A DNA stretch of 64,000 nucleotides. Source: Deltaproteobacteria bacterium (GTDB lineage Bacteria > Desulfobacterota > Syntrophia > Syntrophales > JACQWR01). The stretch spans positions 124,001 to 188,000 of the forward strand of contig JACQWR010000024.1 of NCBI GenBank assembly GCA_016209105.1, in the 5' to 3' direction. The position numbers and the translations under genes were made by a program. Of this stretch, positions 11,501-20,154 are shown in pieces. Under the pieces are notes generated by a model. That model did not search any database. It was not told the DNA's origin and was given only the letters and a program-made list of their open reading frames with translations. Numbering within the stretch: the first letter of the stretch is position 1; each line of letters starts with the position of its first letter.

Positions 11501-11649
11501 TGGGTGGAAATATTTACAATAGGAAAATCAACCTTGGGAAAAAGGTCCACGCCGATATCCGGGTAGCTGACAATACCGAGAATAACCAGCGCCATGACAG
11601 CCATCGTGGCAAATACAGGGCGTTTAACAGATGTATCAGCGAGCCACAT
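8506..11649 (-). CDS. RND efflux permease (HAE1/AcrB-MdtBC type)
   Basis: VKRPVFATMAVMALVILG..., NMTMLALSLSVGILIDDAIIVIENIYRH, LSFIGAFGALLVTG, FGMMPVALG; about 1050 aa. Start taken at MWLADTSVKRPVF. Confidence 0.93.
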   Translation of the reverse strand: MWLADTSVKRPVFATMAVMALVILGIVSYPDIGVDLFPKVDFPIVNISTHLKGASPELVDVNVTDKIEAAVNTINGVKSINSSSTQGDSRVTVEFVLERDIDLAAQDVREKISAIRSRLPDGIDDPVIRKVDPDATPVIWLTLTGQRSIRDLSSYTDEVLKEQLERINGVGAVNPYGLRLREIRVWLDVRKMQAYRITPDDVLRTLQKNNVELPGGRIESQTKEYMVQIKGELDKVADFGDMVVAYDKGAPVRIRDIGRVEDGMESKRSITRFNGVPAVGMGIQKQSGTNTVEVVDRVKKELVNIRKTLPPGMELTVVFDQAEFILRSVHEVQFHLLIGSFFAVIAVLIFLRNIKTTIISAVALPISVISTFALIRVFNFTFNNMTMLALSLSVGILIDDAIIVIENIYRHVEEGMAPREAATFATSEIGLAVMATTFAIVAIFLPVAFMKGIIGRFFLQFALTVVFAVLVSLLVSFTLTPMMASLFLKKIPGTGGQPGKAGGKSAILCYFAGCFERGYTATEDAYRVVLGLALRHRAAVLIMAFLIFCFSLYLTKFLGKEFIPPEDQGRFIMRLEAPIDYSLDQSDELFRNVETILRNTPEIKAVFYRVGGGETAPINKATAMVTLTAKNRRAKSQEMIKAELRKKLRAIPGLKASAEDASMIGGGQRQVPIQYSIRGGDLRSIQDYTKTIVSEFSKLPGIVDIDTSLEMGKPELQVAIDRDKAADLGIDVANVADAVNLLISGEMDITQFRDESKGKRYEVRVRLNPDDRQNPRDLGSIYVRAQDGRAVELANIINIQEGGGPSVINRVDRQRAVTVFANLEKKPLGQAMEELNAISSKVLPPDYLPKYKGMADTMGESFRFLLFALLLGIVMAYMILAAQFESFIHPFTVLLALPLSFIGAFGALLVTGKTLNVYSLIGLILLMGLVKKNSILLVDYTNILRERGMSRHEAILHAGPRRLRPILMTTVAMIFGMMPVALGVGEGAETRAPMGIAVIGGLITSLFLTLVVVPAAYDLFDELLSRRVVAKDVGAQVSDRGNVPFRG

Positions 11650-12721
11650 TGACTTTAACTCCCTCCGCAAGATTATTCTGCCCGACCGTCACGACCGTCT
11701 CATTGTCCTTAAGACCTTCAGTAATTTCCAGCATCTCTCCGTATTTCAATCCTATTTTTACCTCCCGCTCGCGGGCACGCCCCGCCTCAACAACGAATAT
11801 CTTCGTTGTACTCTCTTCATAGAGAATAGAATTCAGGGGAACAACAACGGCGGCACGCGGAGGGCCCAGATAAAGCGTGACCCGCGCAAAGAAGCCCGGC
11901 TTCAGGAAGCGGTCGTGATTGGGAACAACAGCCTCCACTTTAAGAGTTCTCGTTTTTTCCTCCAGGTTGGGATAGATGAGCGACACCCGGCCGCCGAACT
12001 CCCTGTCCGGAGCAGCATCCACGATAAAGCGGACCTCTTGGCCCGTTTTAATCCTGCCCGCATCCTTTTCCGCAACGGTAAAATCAAGCTTGAGAGGGGC
12101 GATCCGTATGATCGTAAAAAGAGGCGTGGCGCTTTTCACATAGTCGCCGGGAGAGACGTTCTTCTCCTTAACGACGCCGCCCAGGGGCGAATAAATTTTT
12201 GTTTTTGCGAGTTTCTCCTTGGCCAGGGAAAGAGTAGCCCTCGCCCGCTCCAGGTCAGCCGTGACCAGGGAGCGTCGTGTGGATACGTCGTCGAACTGCT
12301 GCTTCGTCACCAATTCTTCCTTGTAGAGTGCCTCTTTCCTTTTATATTCCAGGAGGGTATTCTCCACGGTCGCCGTCGCCTGTTTCAGCGCCGCATCGGC
12401 CCTCTGCACCTCCAGACGGTAATCGGTGTCGTCAACGGCAGCGAGAAGCTGTCCCTTGGAAACAACGGTTCCTTCGTCGGCAGCAACGCTCCGCATGATT
12501 CCGTCCACCTCGCTGCTCGCTGTTACCTGCTCATCGGGCATCAGCGTCCCCACGGCTGTCACGTAGGGGCGTACAGACATTGTTCCCGCCGCCTGAACCC
12601 GCACGTTCGTAACCTTCTCCACTGCCGCCTTTGTCTCTTTATTCCCGCATCCGGCAAGCAGAGTCAGGCAGGAAACAATCAGCAGACTCAATACATTCAT
12701 CCATAAGGGTTTTTTCATCAT
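11636..12721 (-). CDS. RND efflux periplasmic adaptor (MFP)
   Basis: Lipobox LTLLAGCG, GTLMPDEQVTASSEVDG, EGTVVSKGQLLAAVDDTDY biotinyl-lipoyl-like hairpin domain; overlaps the RND start. Confidence 0.93.
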   Translation of the reverse strand: MMKKPLWMNVLSLLIVSCLTLLAGCGNKETKAAVEKVTNVRVQAAGTMSVRPYVTAVGTLMPDEQVTASSEVDGIMRSVAADEGTVVSKGQLLAAVDDTDYRLEVQRADAALKQATATVENTLLEYKRKEALYKEELVTKQQFDDVSTRRSLVTADLERARATLSLAKEKLAKTKIYSPLGGVVKEKNVSPGDYVKSATPLFTIIRIAPLKLDFTVAEKDAGRIKTGQEVRFIVDAAPDREFGGRVSLIYPNLEEKTRTLKVEAVVPNHDRFLKPGFFARVTLYLGPPRAAVVVPLNSILYEESTTKIFVVEAGRAREREVKIGLKYGEMLEITEGLKDNETVVTVGQNNLAEGVKVNVAR

Positions 12722-12756
12722 TCCGTCACGACCTCTTCAGCATAATTTATAAACCG

Positions 12757-14109
12757 CTATTTGCCGAACGGGGAAACCGCTCCTTCACCATTCGCACGCC
12801 CCGTATCACCTTCGGCAACCTTCTCGAGCAGGGTGCCTGAAGCCCTCTTCAGCTTCAGCAGGGAAAGTTCGGCGCTGTACGTGGCATCCGCAAGTTGCCG
12901 CTGCGCCGACAGGAGCAGGTTGTTCGCATCGATAACGTCTATGCTGTTGGCAAGCCCGAATTCGTACTGCTTGGCCACGGCATTGTAGTTGTCGCCCGCA
13001 TAGGCTAACTGGTCCCGGAGAAACGTGATAATTCCCTGCTGGGTTGCAAAATCCAGATAGGCGTTTTCGACCTCCACGCGGATACTCTTAACCGCATCCG
13101 CGTAAGACAGCTCTGCCTGACGCTGTTTGGCCTCCGATTCGCGCACCTCAGCCTTCCTCAACCCCCCTTCGTAAAAAGGAAAGTTCAGGTTCAGCGTTCC
13201 GTATATGCTTTCCCGGTTTAGGTTCGACGGAGGCGGATCCTGATCGGCTCTCGCGTAGACGGCCGCAAGAGAAAGATTGGGCCAATAGGAGCCTTTCGCG
13301 TAGCGCACCTGCTTGTCGGCAATCTTTTTCAGCGTCTCCAGGCCCCTGAGCTCCGGTCGGCGTGTCATAGCGGCTTCCTGTAACCGCTCCAGGGAAGGCA
13401 CGTAGGTCTCATGGCGCTCTTCCTTCAAGCTGAATGCCCTGTCTATGCCCACAATTCTTGCCAACGCCGATCTGGCGGATTCCAGCGCATTGACCGCCTT
13501 GATGCGATCTGAACGGGCGCCGGACAGTTCCCCTTCCGCCCGCAAGAGGGCGGTCTTGGTCGCTTCTCCCACCCTGAGCCGCGTTTGCGCCGCCTCACGG
13601 TATTTCGTAAGCCTGGCCAGATTCGCCTCGGCGATTTCCAGCGCCTTTTGCGCCTTCAGCATGTCATAGAAAGCGCCGGAGAGACTGAGCAGGTAATCCT
13701 CCCGCACCTGCAGCAAATCGGAGCGGCTCTTCTCGATCGTTTCTCCCGCAATATCAAGAGCGGTAAACTCCCTGCCGCTTAGGGAAAGCGACTGATCCAT
13801 TCTTAATCCCCAGGAGGAGGAACCGTCCGGCTGGATGCTTGATCCCGAATCGCTTGTCTTATTCTCCGTGTATCTCGTATAACCGCTATAGGCGGAGAAC
13901 GTGGGGATCAACACCGAGAGGGCCTTGTTCTTGCCCAGCCGGGCAATAGTGAGGTTCTCCTCCGACAGTTTGATCTTCTCGGAGCTCGCCAACCCGATCC
14001 GGAACAGATCATCGAGCGTGTACTCCTCCGCACACGCAACTGACGGATGAGTTGCAAAAACCAAGAACACGATGCCGGCAAAAACAAAAAGTAATTTTTT
14101 CATCTTCAT
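12757..14109 (-). CDS. TolC-family outer membrane efflux protein
   Basis: Signal peptide, YTLDDLFRIGLASSEKIKLSEENLTIARL, two OEP repeats, 450 aa. Confidence 0.9.
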   Translation of the reverse strand: MKMKKLLFVFAGIVFLVFATHPSVACAEEYTLDDLFRIGLASSEKIKLSEENLTIARLGKNKALSVLIPTFSAYSGYTRYTENKTSDSGSSIQPDGSSSWGLRMDQSLSLSGREFTALDIAGETIEKSRSDLLQVREDYLLSLSGAFYDMLKAQKALEIAEANLARLTKYREAAQTRLRVGEATKTALLRAEGELSGARSDRIKAVNALESARSALARIVGIDRAFSLKEERHETYVPSLERLQEAAMTRRPELRGLETLKKIADKQVRYAKGSYWPNLSLAAVYARADQDPPPSNLNRESIYGTLNLNFPFYEGGLRKAEVRESEAKQRQAELSYADAVKSIRVEVENAYLDFATQQGIITFLRDQLAYAGDNYNAVAKQYEFGLANSIDVIDANNLLLSAQRQLADATYSAELSLLKLKRASGTLLEKVAEGDTGRANGEGAVSPFGK

Positions 14110-14255
14110 ACTTCTTCTCCATGCCTTACAAAACCAGACAAGGTTACGGTTGGCGACTCCATTCCCCGTTTACCATCTTCCGACTTATTGCAAGATCATC
14201 ATGGTTCACGTTCTCCTTCGCGCTCCCCCCACCGCCAAAATCCGCAAGTCTAAAG

Positions 14256-14876
14256 TCACAGTTCATGAATTCCCGCTCCCTTCAGAAAAATATCGAGGAG
14301 CGAGTCCGCTTTCGAACTCAACGGCTCGTCTCCCGGCGTATACATCCAGGAAACGATAAACGAGTTGATCATGCCCGCCAGGGCAAACGCCGTGGAACGG
14401 GGCGGTATCTGCCTCAGGAATCCGCCGCTAACACCCTCGCTCAAAACACTTTCAAGATAACTGATGTGATCCATATAATCCACGATTATCTTTTTTTTCA
14501 AGGCGTCGTTGCCTTCCGAAAACACCGTGCGCTCCCTGCGGATGAAAATGGCGCAAAACTCCCTGTTTTTTTCCACAAAACGGAATTGGGCACTCACGAG
14601 AGCCCGGATTTTTCCTGTTGTGCTTTTCTCACGCTCCGCCGCCCTCCTGATTTCGCTGTACATCGCTTCCATTTTTTCGGTGATCATGGCGGTAAAGAGG
14701 TCTTCCTTCCCCTCAAAAAAATGGTAGATGGTACCCACGGCATACCCGGAAGCCCCGGCTATTTCCGCAACCGTCGTCCCGTAAAATCCCTTTGCCGCAA
14801 ATACCTTTTCCGCTTGTCCCAGGATATCAGTCCGCCGACGATGAAATTCCTTTTCCTTTCTCTCTGCTCGTTCCAT
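14256..14876 (-). CDS. TetR/AcrR family transcriptional regulator
   Basis: ILGQAEKVFAAKGFYGTTVAEIAGASGYAVGTIYHFFEGKEDLF: canonical TetR HTH. Confidence 0.93.
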   Translation of the reverse strand: MERAERKEKEFHRRRTDILGQAEKVFAAKGFYGTTVAEIAGASGYAVGTIYHFFEGKEDLFTAMITEKMEAMYSEIRRAAEREKSTTGKIRALVSAQFRFVEKNREFCAIFIRRERTVFSEGNDALKKKIIVDYMDHISYLESVLSEGVSGGFLRQIPPRSTAFALAGMINSFIVSWMYTPGDEPLSSKADSLLDIFLKGAGIHEL

Positions 14877-14950
14877 GTCTTACCTCATGAAGCCTTAACC
14901 GGCCGGACCATCAGGTCACGACCATCATGAAATTTATTCCTGCCGCACTC

Positions 14951-16180
14951 TCACTCATACCTCAACGCTTCGATGGGATTGAGGAGGGAAGCCTTGTACG
15001 CCGGGTAGAAACCGAAAAATATGCCGATGAACGCGGAAAACCCGAAGGCAAAAAAAATGGAGAGCGGCGAAACAACGGTCGGCCAGTCCGCCGCGACTGA
15101 GAGTATTTTCGAGCCGGCGATTCCGATGGCAATCCCGACCATTCCCCCGATCAGGGAAAGGGTCAGCGCCTCAATAATGAACTGGAGCCGTATATCCCAA
15201 CTCCTGGCACCCACGGCCATCCTGATCCCTATTTCTCTCGTGCGCTCCGTCACGGAAACCAGCATGATGTTCATGATGCCGATTCCGCCAACCAGCATAG
15301 ATACCGAAGCAATCGCCCCCAGGAGCAGCGTCATGATCATCGTGGATTGCTCCGCCACCTGCATCATCTGGGTAAGGTTACGGACAGTAAAGTCATCTTC
15401 CTGGTTCGGCCCGACACGGTGTCTCTGGCGGAGCAGCTCGGTAATTTGTCTTTCGGCTGCATCGAGATCCTCCTTGCTTCTCGCCTTCACCATGATCGAG
15501 CGCACCATCCCGGGAATGCTCCTGCCGAAAATTTTATTCTGTGCCGTCGTCACCGGTATGTAGATCGTATCATCCTGATCCTGGCCTACCAGGGACTGGC
15601 CTTTTCGCGCAAGCACGCCGACAACGGTGAAGGGGACCTTTTTTATCCGGACGATCTGGCCCAGGGGGTCCATGCCGCCGAAGAGATTATCCACAACCGT
15701 CTGCCCCAGCAGGCAGACCTTGGTGGCACTCCTCACATCCTGGTCCGTAAAGGGCCTCCCTGAGGCCAGCGGCCAGTCTCTTACCTCGAGAATCCCCGGT
15801 GTTGTGCCATAGATCCCCGTAGACCAGTTCTGGTTGCCGTACACAACCTGGGCCGCACCGTTCAGGATGGGCGCCACTTCGGCCACGGCCGGGCACTCGT
15901 TCTTGATGGCTTCCGCATCGTCTCTCGATAGGGTGGACTGGGAACCGCCGCCCAGGCGTGCGCCGCCCGATGTGGTGCTGCCGGGAACAATGATAATCAG
16001 GTTGCTCCCCATGGTGGAAATTTGCTCCGTGATTTTAGCGCTTGCGCCGGTGCCCACGGCAAGCATCGTGATCACCGCGCTGACCCCGATGATGATTCCC
16101 AGCATGGTCAGCGAGGAGCGCATCTTGTTTACGCGGAGCGCGCGCAGCGATATTTTCAGTGTGGAGGGAATGCTGATCAT
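14951..16180 (-). CDS. MacB-type ABC transporter permease (MacB_PCD + FtsX)
   Basis: KMRSSLTMLGIIIGVSAVITMLAVGTGA..., GGIGIMNIMLVSVTERTREIGIRMAVGAR. Confidence 0.93.
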   Translation of the reverse strand: MISIPSTLKISLRALRVNKMRSSLTMLGIIIGVSAVITMLAVGTGASAKITEQISTMGSNLIIIVPGSTTSGGARLGGGSQSTLSRDDAEAIKNECPAVAEVAPILNGAAQVVYGNQNWSTGIYGTTPGILEVRDWPLASGRPFTDQDVRSATKVCLLGQTVVDNLFGGMDPLGQIVRIKKVPFTVVGVLARKGQSLVGQDQDDTIYIPVTTAQNKIFGRSIPGMVRSIMVKARSKEDLDAAERQITELLRQRHRVGPNQEDDFTVRNLTQMMQVAEQSTMIMTLLLGAIASVSMLVGGIGIMNIMLVSVTERTREIGIRMAVGARSWDIRLQFIIEALTLSLIGGMVGIAIGIAGSKILSVAADWPTVVSPLSIFFAFGFSAFIGIFFGFYPAYKASLLNPIEALRYE

Positions 16181-16866
16181 GGCTGCCTCACCGGCTCATC
16201 GCTCACGATGCGCCCGTCGAGAAACTTGATAATGCGCCTGCTCATGGCTGCAATATCCGATTCATGCGTCACGAGAACAATAGTCAATCCCTTCTCCCTG
16301 TTGAGCCGGACAAAAAGCGCCATGATCTCGCTCCCCGTTTTCGTATCCAGATTGCCCGTCGGCTCATCGGCAAGAATCAGGGAGGGATTATTCACCAGCG
16401 CCCGGGCAATGGCGACCCGCTGCTGCTGACCGCCGGACAGCTGATTCGGGTGGTGCCGCTCCCATCCCTCCAGCCCCATGGCCTTCAGCCCCGCCAGTGC
16501 CCGGTGTTTTCTTTCCGTGGCGGGCACATTGCTGTACAGCATGGGAAGCTCCACATTTTCCAGCGCCGACGTGCGGGAAAGCAGATTGAATCCCTGAAAG
16601 ACAAAGCCGATTTTCTCGTTTCGTATTCCCGCAAGTTCATCGCGGCTTAAGTCTCCCACATCAACCGACTCCAAGAGGTAACGGCCGGTCGAGGGACTGT
16701 CAAGGCAGCCGACCAGATTCATGAAGGTGGACTTGCCGGAGCCGGACGGGCCCATGATGGCCACAAACTCCCCCTGCTCTATCTTCAGGGACACCCCGTC
16801 CAGCGCGGCCAGACCGCCGCCCAGTGTATAGACCTTACTGATCTTCTCTGTTTCGATCAGCGCCAT
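16177..16866 (-). CDS. MacB/LolD-type ABC transporter ATP-binding protein
   Basis: GPSGSGKSTFMNLVGCLD Walker [16 protein letters not shown] signature, LILADEPTGNLD Walker B. Confidence 0.95.
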   Translation of the reverse strand: MALIETEKISKVYTLGGGLAALDGVSLKIEQGEFVAIMGPSGSGKSTFMNLVGCLDSPSTGRYLLESVDVGDLSRDELAGIRNEKIGFVFQGFNLLSRTSALENVELPMLYSNVPATERKHRALAGLKAMGLEGWERHHPNQLSGGQQQRVAIARALVNNPSLILADEPTGNLDTKTGSEIMALFVRLNREKGLTIVLVTHESDIAAMSRRIIKFLDGRIVSDEPVRQP

Positions 16867-16868
16867 GG

Positions 16869-18035
16869 TTAACGGAAAAATCCTCTCCCCCGGGAACTAC
16901 CGCCTTTTTTTTCATTGTCGGTCGAGGTTACGATGACTGCATCGCCTTCCCTCAGAGGCCCGGAAATAATCTCGGTGTAATTGCCGTCGCTGATGCCGGT
17001 TTTGATCTGCAGACGCTTCGGCTTTTTGTTCTCGATGATCCAGGCGCCCTGCCCCTGCGCTCTCTTCCCGGGACCCGCCGATCCCTTGCCGGAGGGGGTA
17101 TACCTGAGCGCCACATTCGGTATCCGGAGTATCCCGTCTTTTACGGCGATAATGATCGAGACGTTGGCGGTCATGCCCGGCTTGAGCTTGAGGCCGGAGT
17201 TGTCAACCCGGATTACCACATCATAAGAGACGACGTTCTGGACGGTGATCGGGGCATTCCTGATCACGGATACCCTGCCCTTGAAAATCATATCGGGATA
17301 GGCATCCACGTAAAACTCCACCGGGTGGTTGGCGTTGACCCTGCCGATATCCGCCTCGTCCACGTTCGTGTCAATCTGCATCTTGGTAAGGTCCTGGGCG
17401 ATATTGAAGAGTGTCGGGGTTTGGAAACTTGCCGCCACCGTTTGGCCCACATCCACATTTCTCGAGATAACCATGCCGTCAACGGGGGAAAGTATCCTGG
17501 TGTACATCAGGTTTGTCTCGGCCACCTTGAGCGCCGCCTTCGTCTGTTCCACCTGGGCATTCGCCACCTTTACCTGCGCCGCGGCCGAAATGTCGTTCGT
17601 TTCCGAGGTATCGAGATCACTTTTGGCAATCAGATTTCGGGAATAGAGGGTTTTGTTCCTTTCCAGGATTCTCGCCGTATCAAGTCGGGCGGCCTGGGCC
17701 TTTTCCACATTCGCCGCCGCTGCGGCGAGATTCGCCTTTGCCTGCCCCACCTGCGCCTCGAACGTGGCCGGATCTATCTGTGCCAGTATCTGTCCTTTTT
17801 TGACGAAGGAATTGAAGTCCACATACAGATGCTTTATCGTTCCGGAAACCTGCGTCCCCACAAGAACCGTGGTGACGGCATTCATCGTGCCCGTCGCCGT
17901 CACCGTTGACCTGATGCTGCCCACCGTCACCTTTTCGGTTTTAAACTGCTGGTTATTTTTGTCTTTCCGGAAGGCAAAATAAGCTCCTGTCCCCGCAATA
18001 ATGATAACGACAAATCCGATGATTATTCTTTTCAC
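16869..18035 (-). CDS. MacA-type periplasmic adaptor
   Basis: TVTATGTMNAVTTVLVGTQVSGTIKHLYVDFNSFVKKGQILAQIDP; HlyD hairpin. Confidence 0.92.
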   Translation of the reverse strand: MKRIIIGFVVIIIAGTGAYFAFRKDKNNQQFKTEKVTVGSIRSTVTATGTMNAVTTVLVGTQVSGTIKHLYVDFNSFVKKGQILAQIDPATFEAQVGQAKANLAAAAANVEKAQAARLDTARILERNKTLYSRNLIAKSDLDTSETNDISAAAQVKVANAQVEQTKAALKVAETNLMYTRILSPVDGMVISRNVDVGQTVAASFQTPTLFNIAQDLTKMQIDTNVDEADIGRVNANHPVEFYVDAYPDMIFKGRVSVIRNAPITVQNVVSYDVVIRVDNSGLKLKPGMTANVSIIIAVKDGILRIPNVALRYTPSGKGSAGPGKRAQGQGAWIIENKKPKRLQIKTGISDGNYTEIISGPLREGDAVIVTSTDNEKKGGSSRGRGFFR

Positions 18036-19333
18036 TTTACCCCCATTGCCTTTTCCAGGCTCGCCTCGGCAATCCGGTAATCATACAGAGCCGCAACATA
18101 AGCCGTCTTCGCGTTGTTCACCGCAACCAGGGCGTCCGTGACTTCGATGGGATTGCCCACGCCGGCAGTGTACCGCCCGTTCGCAAGTTCCAGGTTCTCC
18201 TCCGCCTGCTTCTCGGTGATTTCCGCTACGGTGATCCGCTCGGCCGACTCCTTCAAGTTGAGGATGGCCTGTTCCACTTCCAGCCGTATTGACTGCCGCA
18301 ATGCGTCTTCGTTGGCATTCAGAATGTCCAGGTTTGCCCGTGCTTCATCAACCTGATATTTCGTGGAAAAACCGCTGAACAGAGGCACGCTCAGCGTGGC
18401 GCCTACGTTCCAGCCTCGCTCCAGAGGGAAATTTTCCCCTGCCCAGTTGTAACCGGCATTTCCCGACAGCACCGGATAGTAATCCTTCTTCGCCAACTGG
18501 ACGGACTGTTCGGCTGATTTTTTCTTCGCAAGGAGGGACAGAAGATCGGGCCGTGTTGCATAAGCCCTGCGGAGCGCCTCATCAAGGTTCCATTCCTGCT
18601 TTCCTATGGCAAAGTTGTCTTCTATGGTGTAAGGGGGAGCATTGGGGACCCCCATGGCGTTGTTCAATGTCCTCCCGGCCAGTTGCAGCGCATTCTCCGC
18701 TTTCAGGAAGTTAAGTCTGGCATTACCCAGGTCTACTTGCCCTTTCGTTACATCAAACTTGGGTTTTAGGCCCGTCTCGAAAAATCCCTTTGCCTGCGCC
18801 AAATGCTGCTCGAACTGGCGGAGCGTTTCGGCCGCTACGTCTCTGTCTCTCTGTGCTCGCAGGACCCCGTAATAGGCCTGCTTCACACCCAGGATGATCT
18901 GAGTGGAAACATTTTCCCTGTCTGCGCGGACCGCGTCCAGGTTAAGCTCCTGTATCTCAACCTTTTTTGCCGTTTTTTCGAAGTCGTAAATATTCTGGGA
19001 GAGCGTCACGCCGCTGGCATAGTCATCACGGGGACCGGTTTTGGAGGTGGTGGCGGGATCGCTTCGGGTATAACTCGATGAGAGGTTCAACTGGGGATAA
19101 TAGCCGGCCTTTGCCTGGCCGACCCGGCTCTGGTTTACCTGCAGCGTGTTGAGCGCCGCGGTGACCGTGGGATGCTTTTTGAGCGCGATGGCGACGCAGC
19201 CCTGCAGGTCAAGCGTTTCTCCCGCCCGAATCAGTTCCTCCGCGCCGGCCGGCAAACCAAGCAAGAGCGTGCAGACCGCAATCAGGCAGACCGTGAAACC
19301 CTGGTATAGTTTCCTGCGTACCGATCTTGGCAT
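18032..19333 (-). CDS. TolC-family outer membrane efflux protein
   Basis: Two OEP repeats; ATG (MPRSVRRKLYQG) at 19333 preferred over the upstream TTG. Confidence 0.9.
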   Translation of the reverse strand: MPRSVRRKLYQGFTVCLIAVCTLLLGLPAGAEELIRAGETLDLQGCVAIALKKHPTVTAALNTLQVNQSRVGQAKAGYYPQLNLSSSYTRSDPATTSKTGPRDDYASGVTLSQNIYDFEKTAKKVEIQELNLDAVRADRENVSTQIILGVKQAYYGVLRAQRDRDVAAETLRQFEQHLAQAKGFFETGLKPKFDVTKGQVDLGNARLNFLKAENALQLAGRTLNNAMGVPNAPPYTIEDNFAIGKQEWNLDEALRRAYATRPDLLSLLAKKKSAEQSVQLAKKDYYPVLSGNAGYNWAGENFPLERGWNVGATLSVPLFSGFSTKYQVDEARANLDILNANEDALRQSIRLEVEQAILNLKESAERITVAEITEKQAEENLELANGRYTAGVGNPIEVTDALVAVNNAKTAYVAALYDYRIAEASLEKAMGVK

Positions 19334-19360
19334 TTTCTTACCCCGGACGATGATGAGCCG

Positions 19361-19417
19361 CCGTTTCAATTTATGAGCGAATATTCATAAATTGAAACGG
19401 CCGTTCAATTTATATGA
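19361..19417. promoter_or_regulatory. Candidate operator: perfect 16-bp inverted repeat plus a third half-site
   Basis: CCGTTTCAATTTATGA (19361-19376) -8 nt- TCATAAATTGAAACGG (19385-19400), immediately followed by CCGTTCAATTTATATGA (19401-19417); lies 28-84 bp upstream of the TolC/MacA run start codon. Confidence 0.75.
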
Positions 19418-19792
19418 AAAAAAGGATATGTCAAGTTAAATAAGGATATAGTGAAGCGCTTCATCCTTATTACACCAGCGAATGTCTCCATCGCTTTTTT
19501 CCTTTATCGAGAGCAATGACTGTACCACGATCTTCAGTAATACCTAAAGGCTGTAAATAATTATATGTTTGTGAAACAACCCCTCTGCCCCGCTTTCTCT
19601 TGCACCAAAGCAGACAGGGAACTGGATACTCTGTATGCAAAGCATGTATCCATATGGTTAAAAAGTATCCGAGAAAATAGTCCGGTCACCTATTTATTCC
19701 CTAACTCCCTCACTCATGAAAATGATTCGCCCCTCCATAAATAGGGGATCAAACAACATATGAGACGTTTGAAGAAGTGCCCCCTTTCGTCT

Positions 19793-20125
19793 TCATGCCT
19801 TCTCCTTATTATTTTCAACTGCCAGCAACCGATATGAAATTTTTGTTTCATTTCTGAAGAACTGTTGCTCGTTCTCCACGATGCCGATTTCCTCCTCCGT
19901 CAGTTGATAGAGATCATAACTGAGACGGTCAATCTGAGAGTCGGTGGCATCGATCTGGCGCTTGAGGCTGGTTTCTTCATGATCTGCTTTGGCCTCCGCA
20001 AGTTTCTGGTGCAGGGAAAGCATCTGCTCGACCAGCTCCACCATCCGGTCGTGGCGGGCTTTTTCGGAAGGATCGGAAAAGTTGATGATATGGATGGGAA
20101 GGTTGGAAACACTAGTGTAGTGCAT
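19793..20125 (-). pseudogene. Orphan C-terminal tail of an Eco57I/type IIG-like restriction-modification protein
   Basis: INFSDPSEKARHDRMVELVEQMLSLHQKLAEAKADHEETSLKRQIDATDSQIDRLSYDLYQLTEEEIGIVE: the recognisable C-terminal tail of these enzymes; no methylase motifs present upstream. Confidence 0.7.
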
Positions 20126-20154
20126 TATCTGTATATCTATTAATACTATTTATT

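Noticed and set aside
10645-12706. Long plus-strand ORFs 10645-11652 and 11594-12706
   Set aside because: Complementary-strand shadows of the RND permease and MFP genes.
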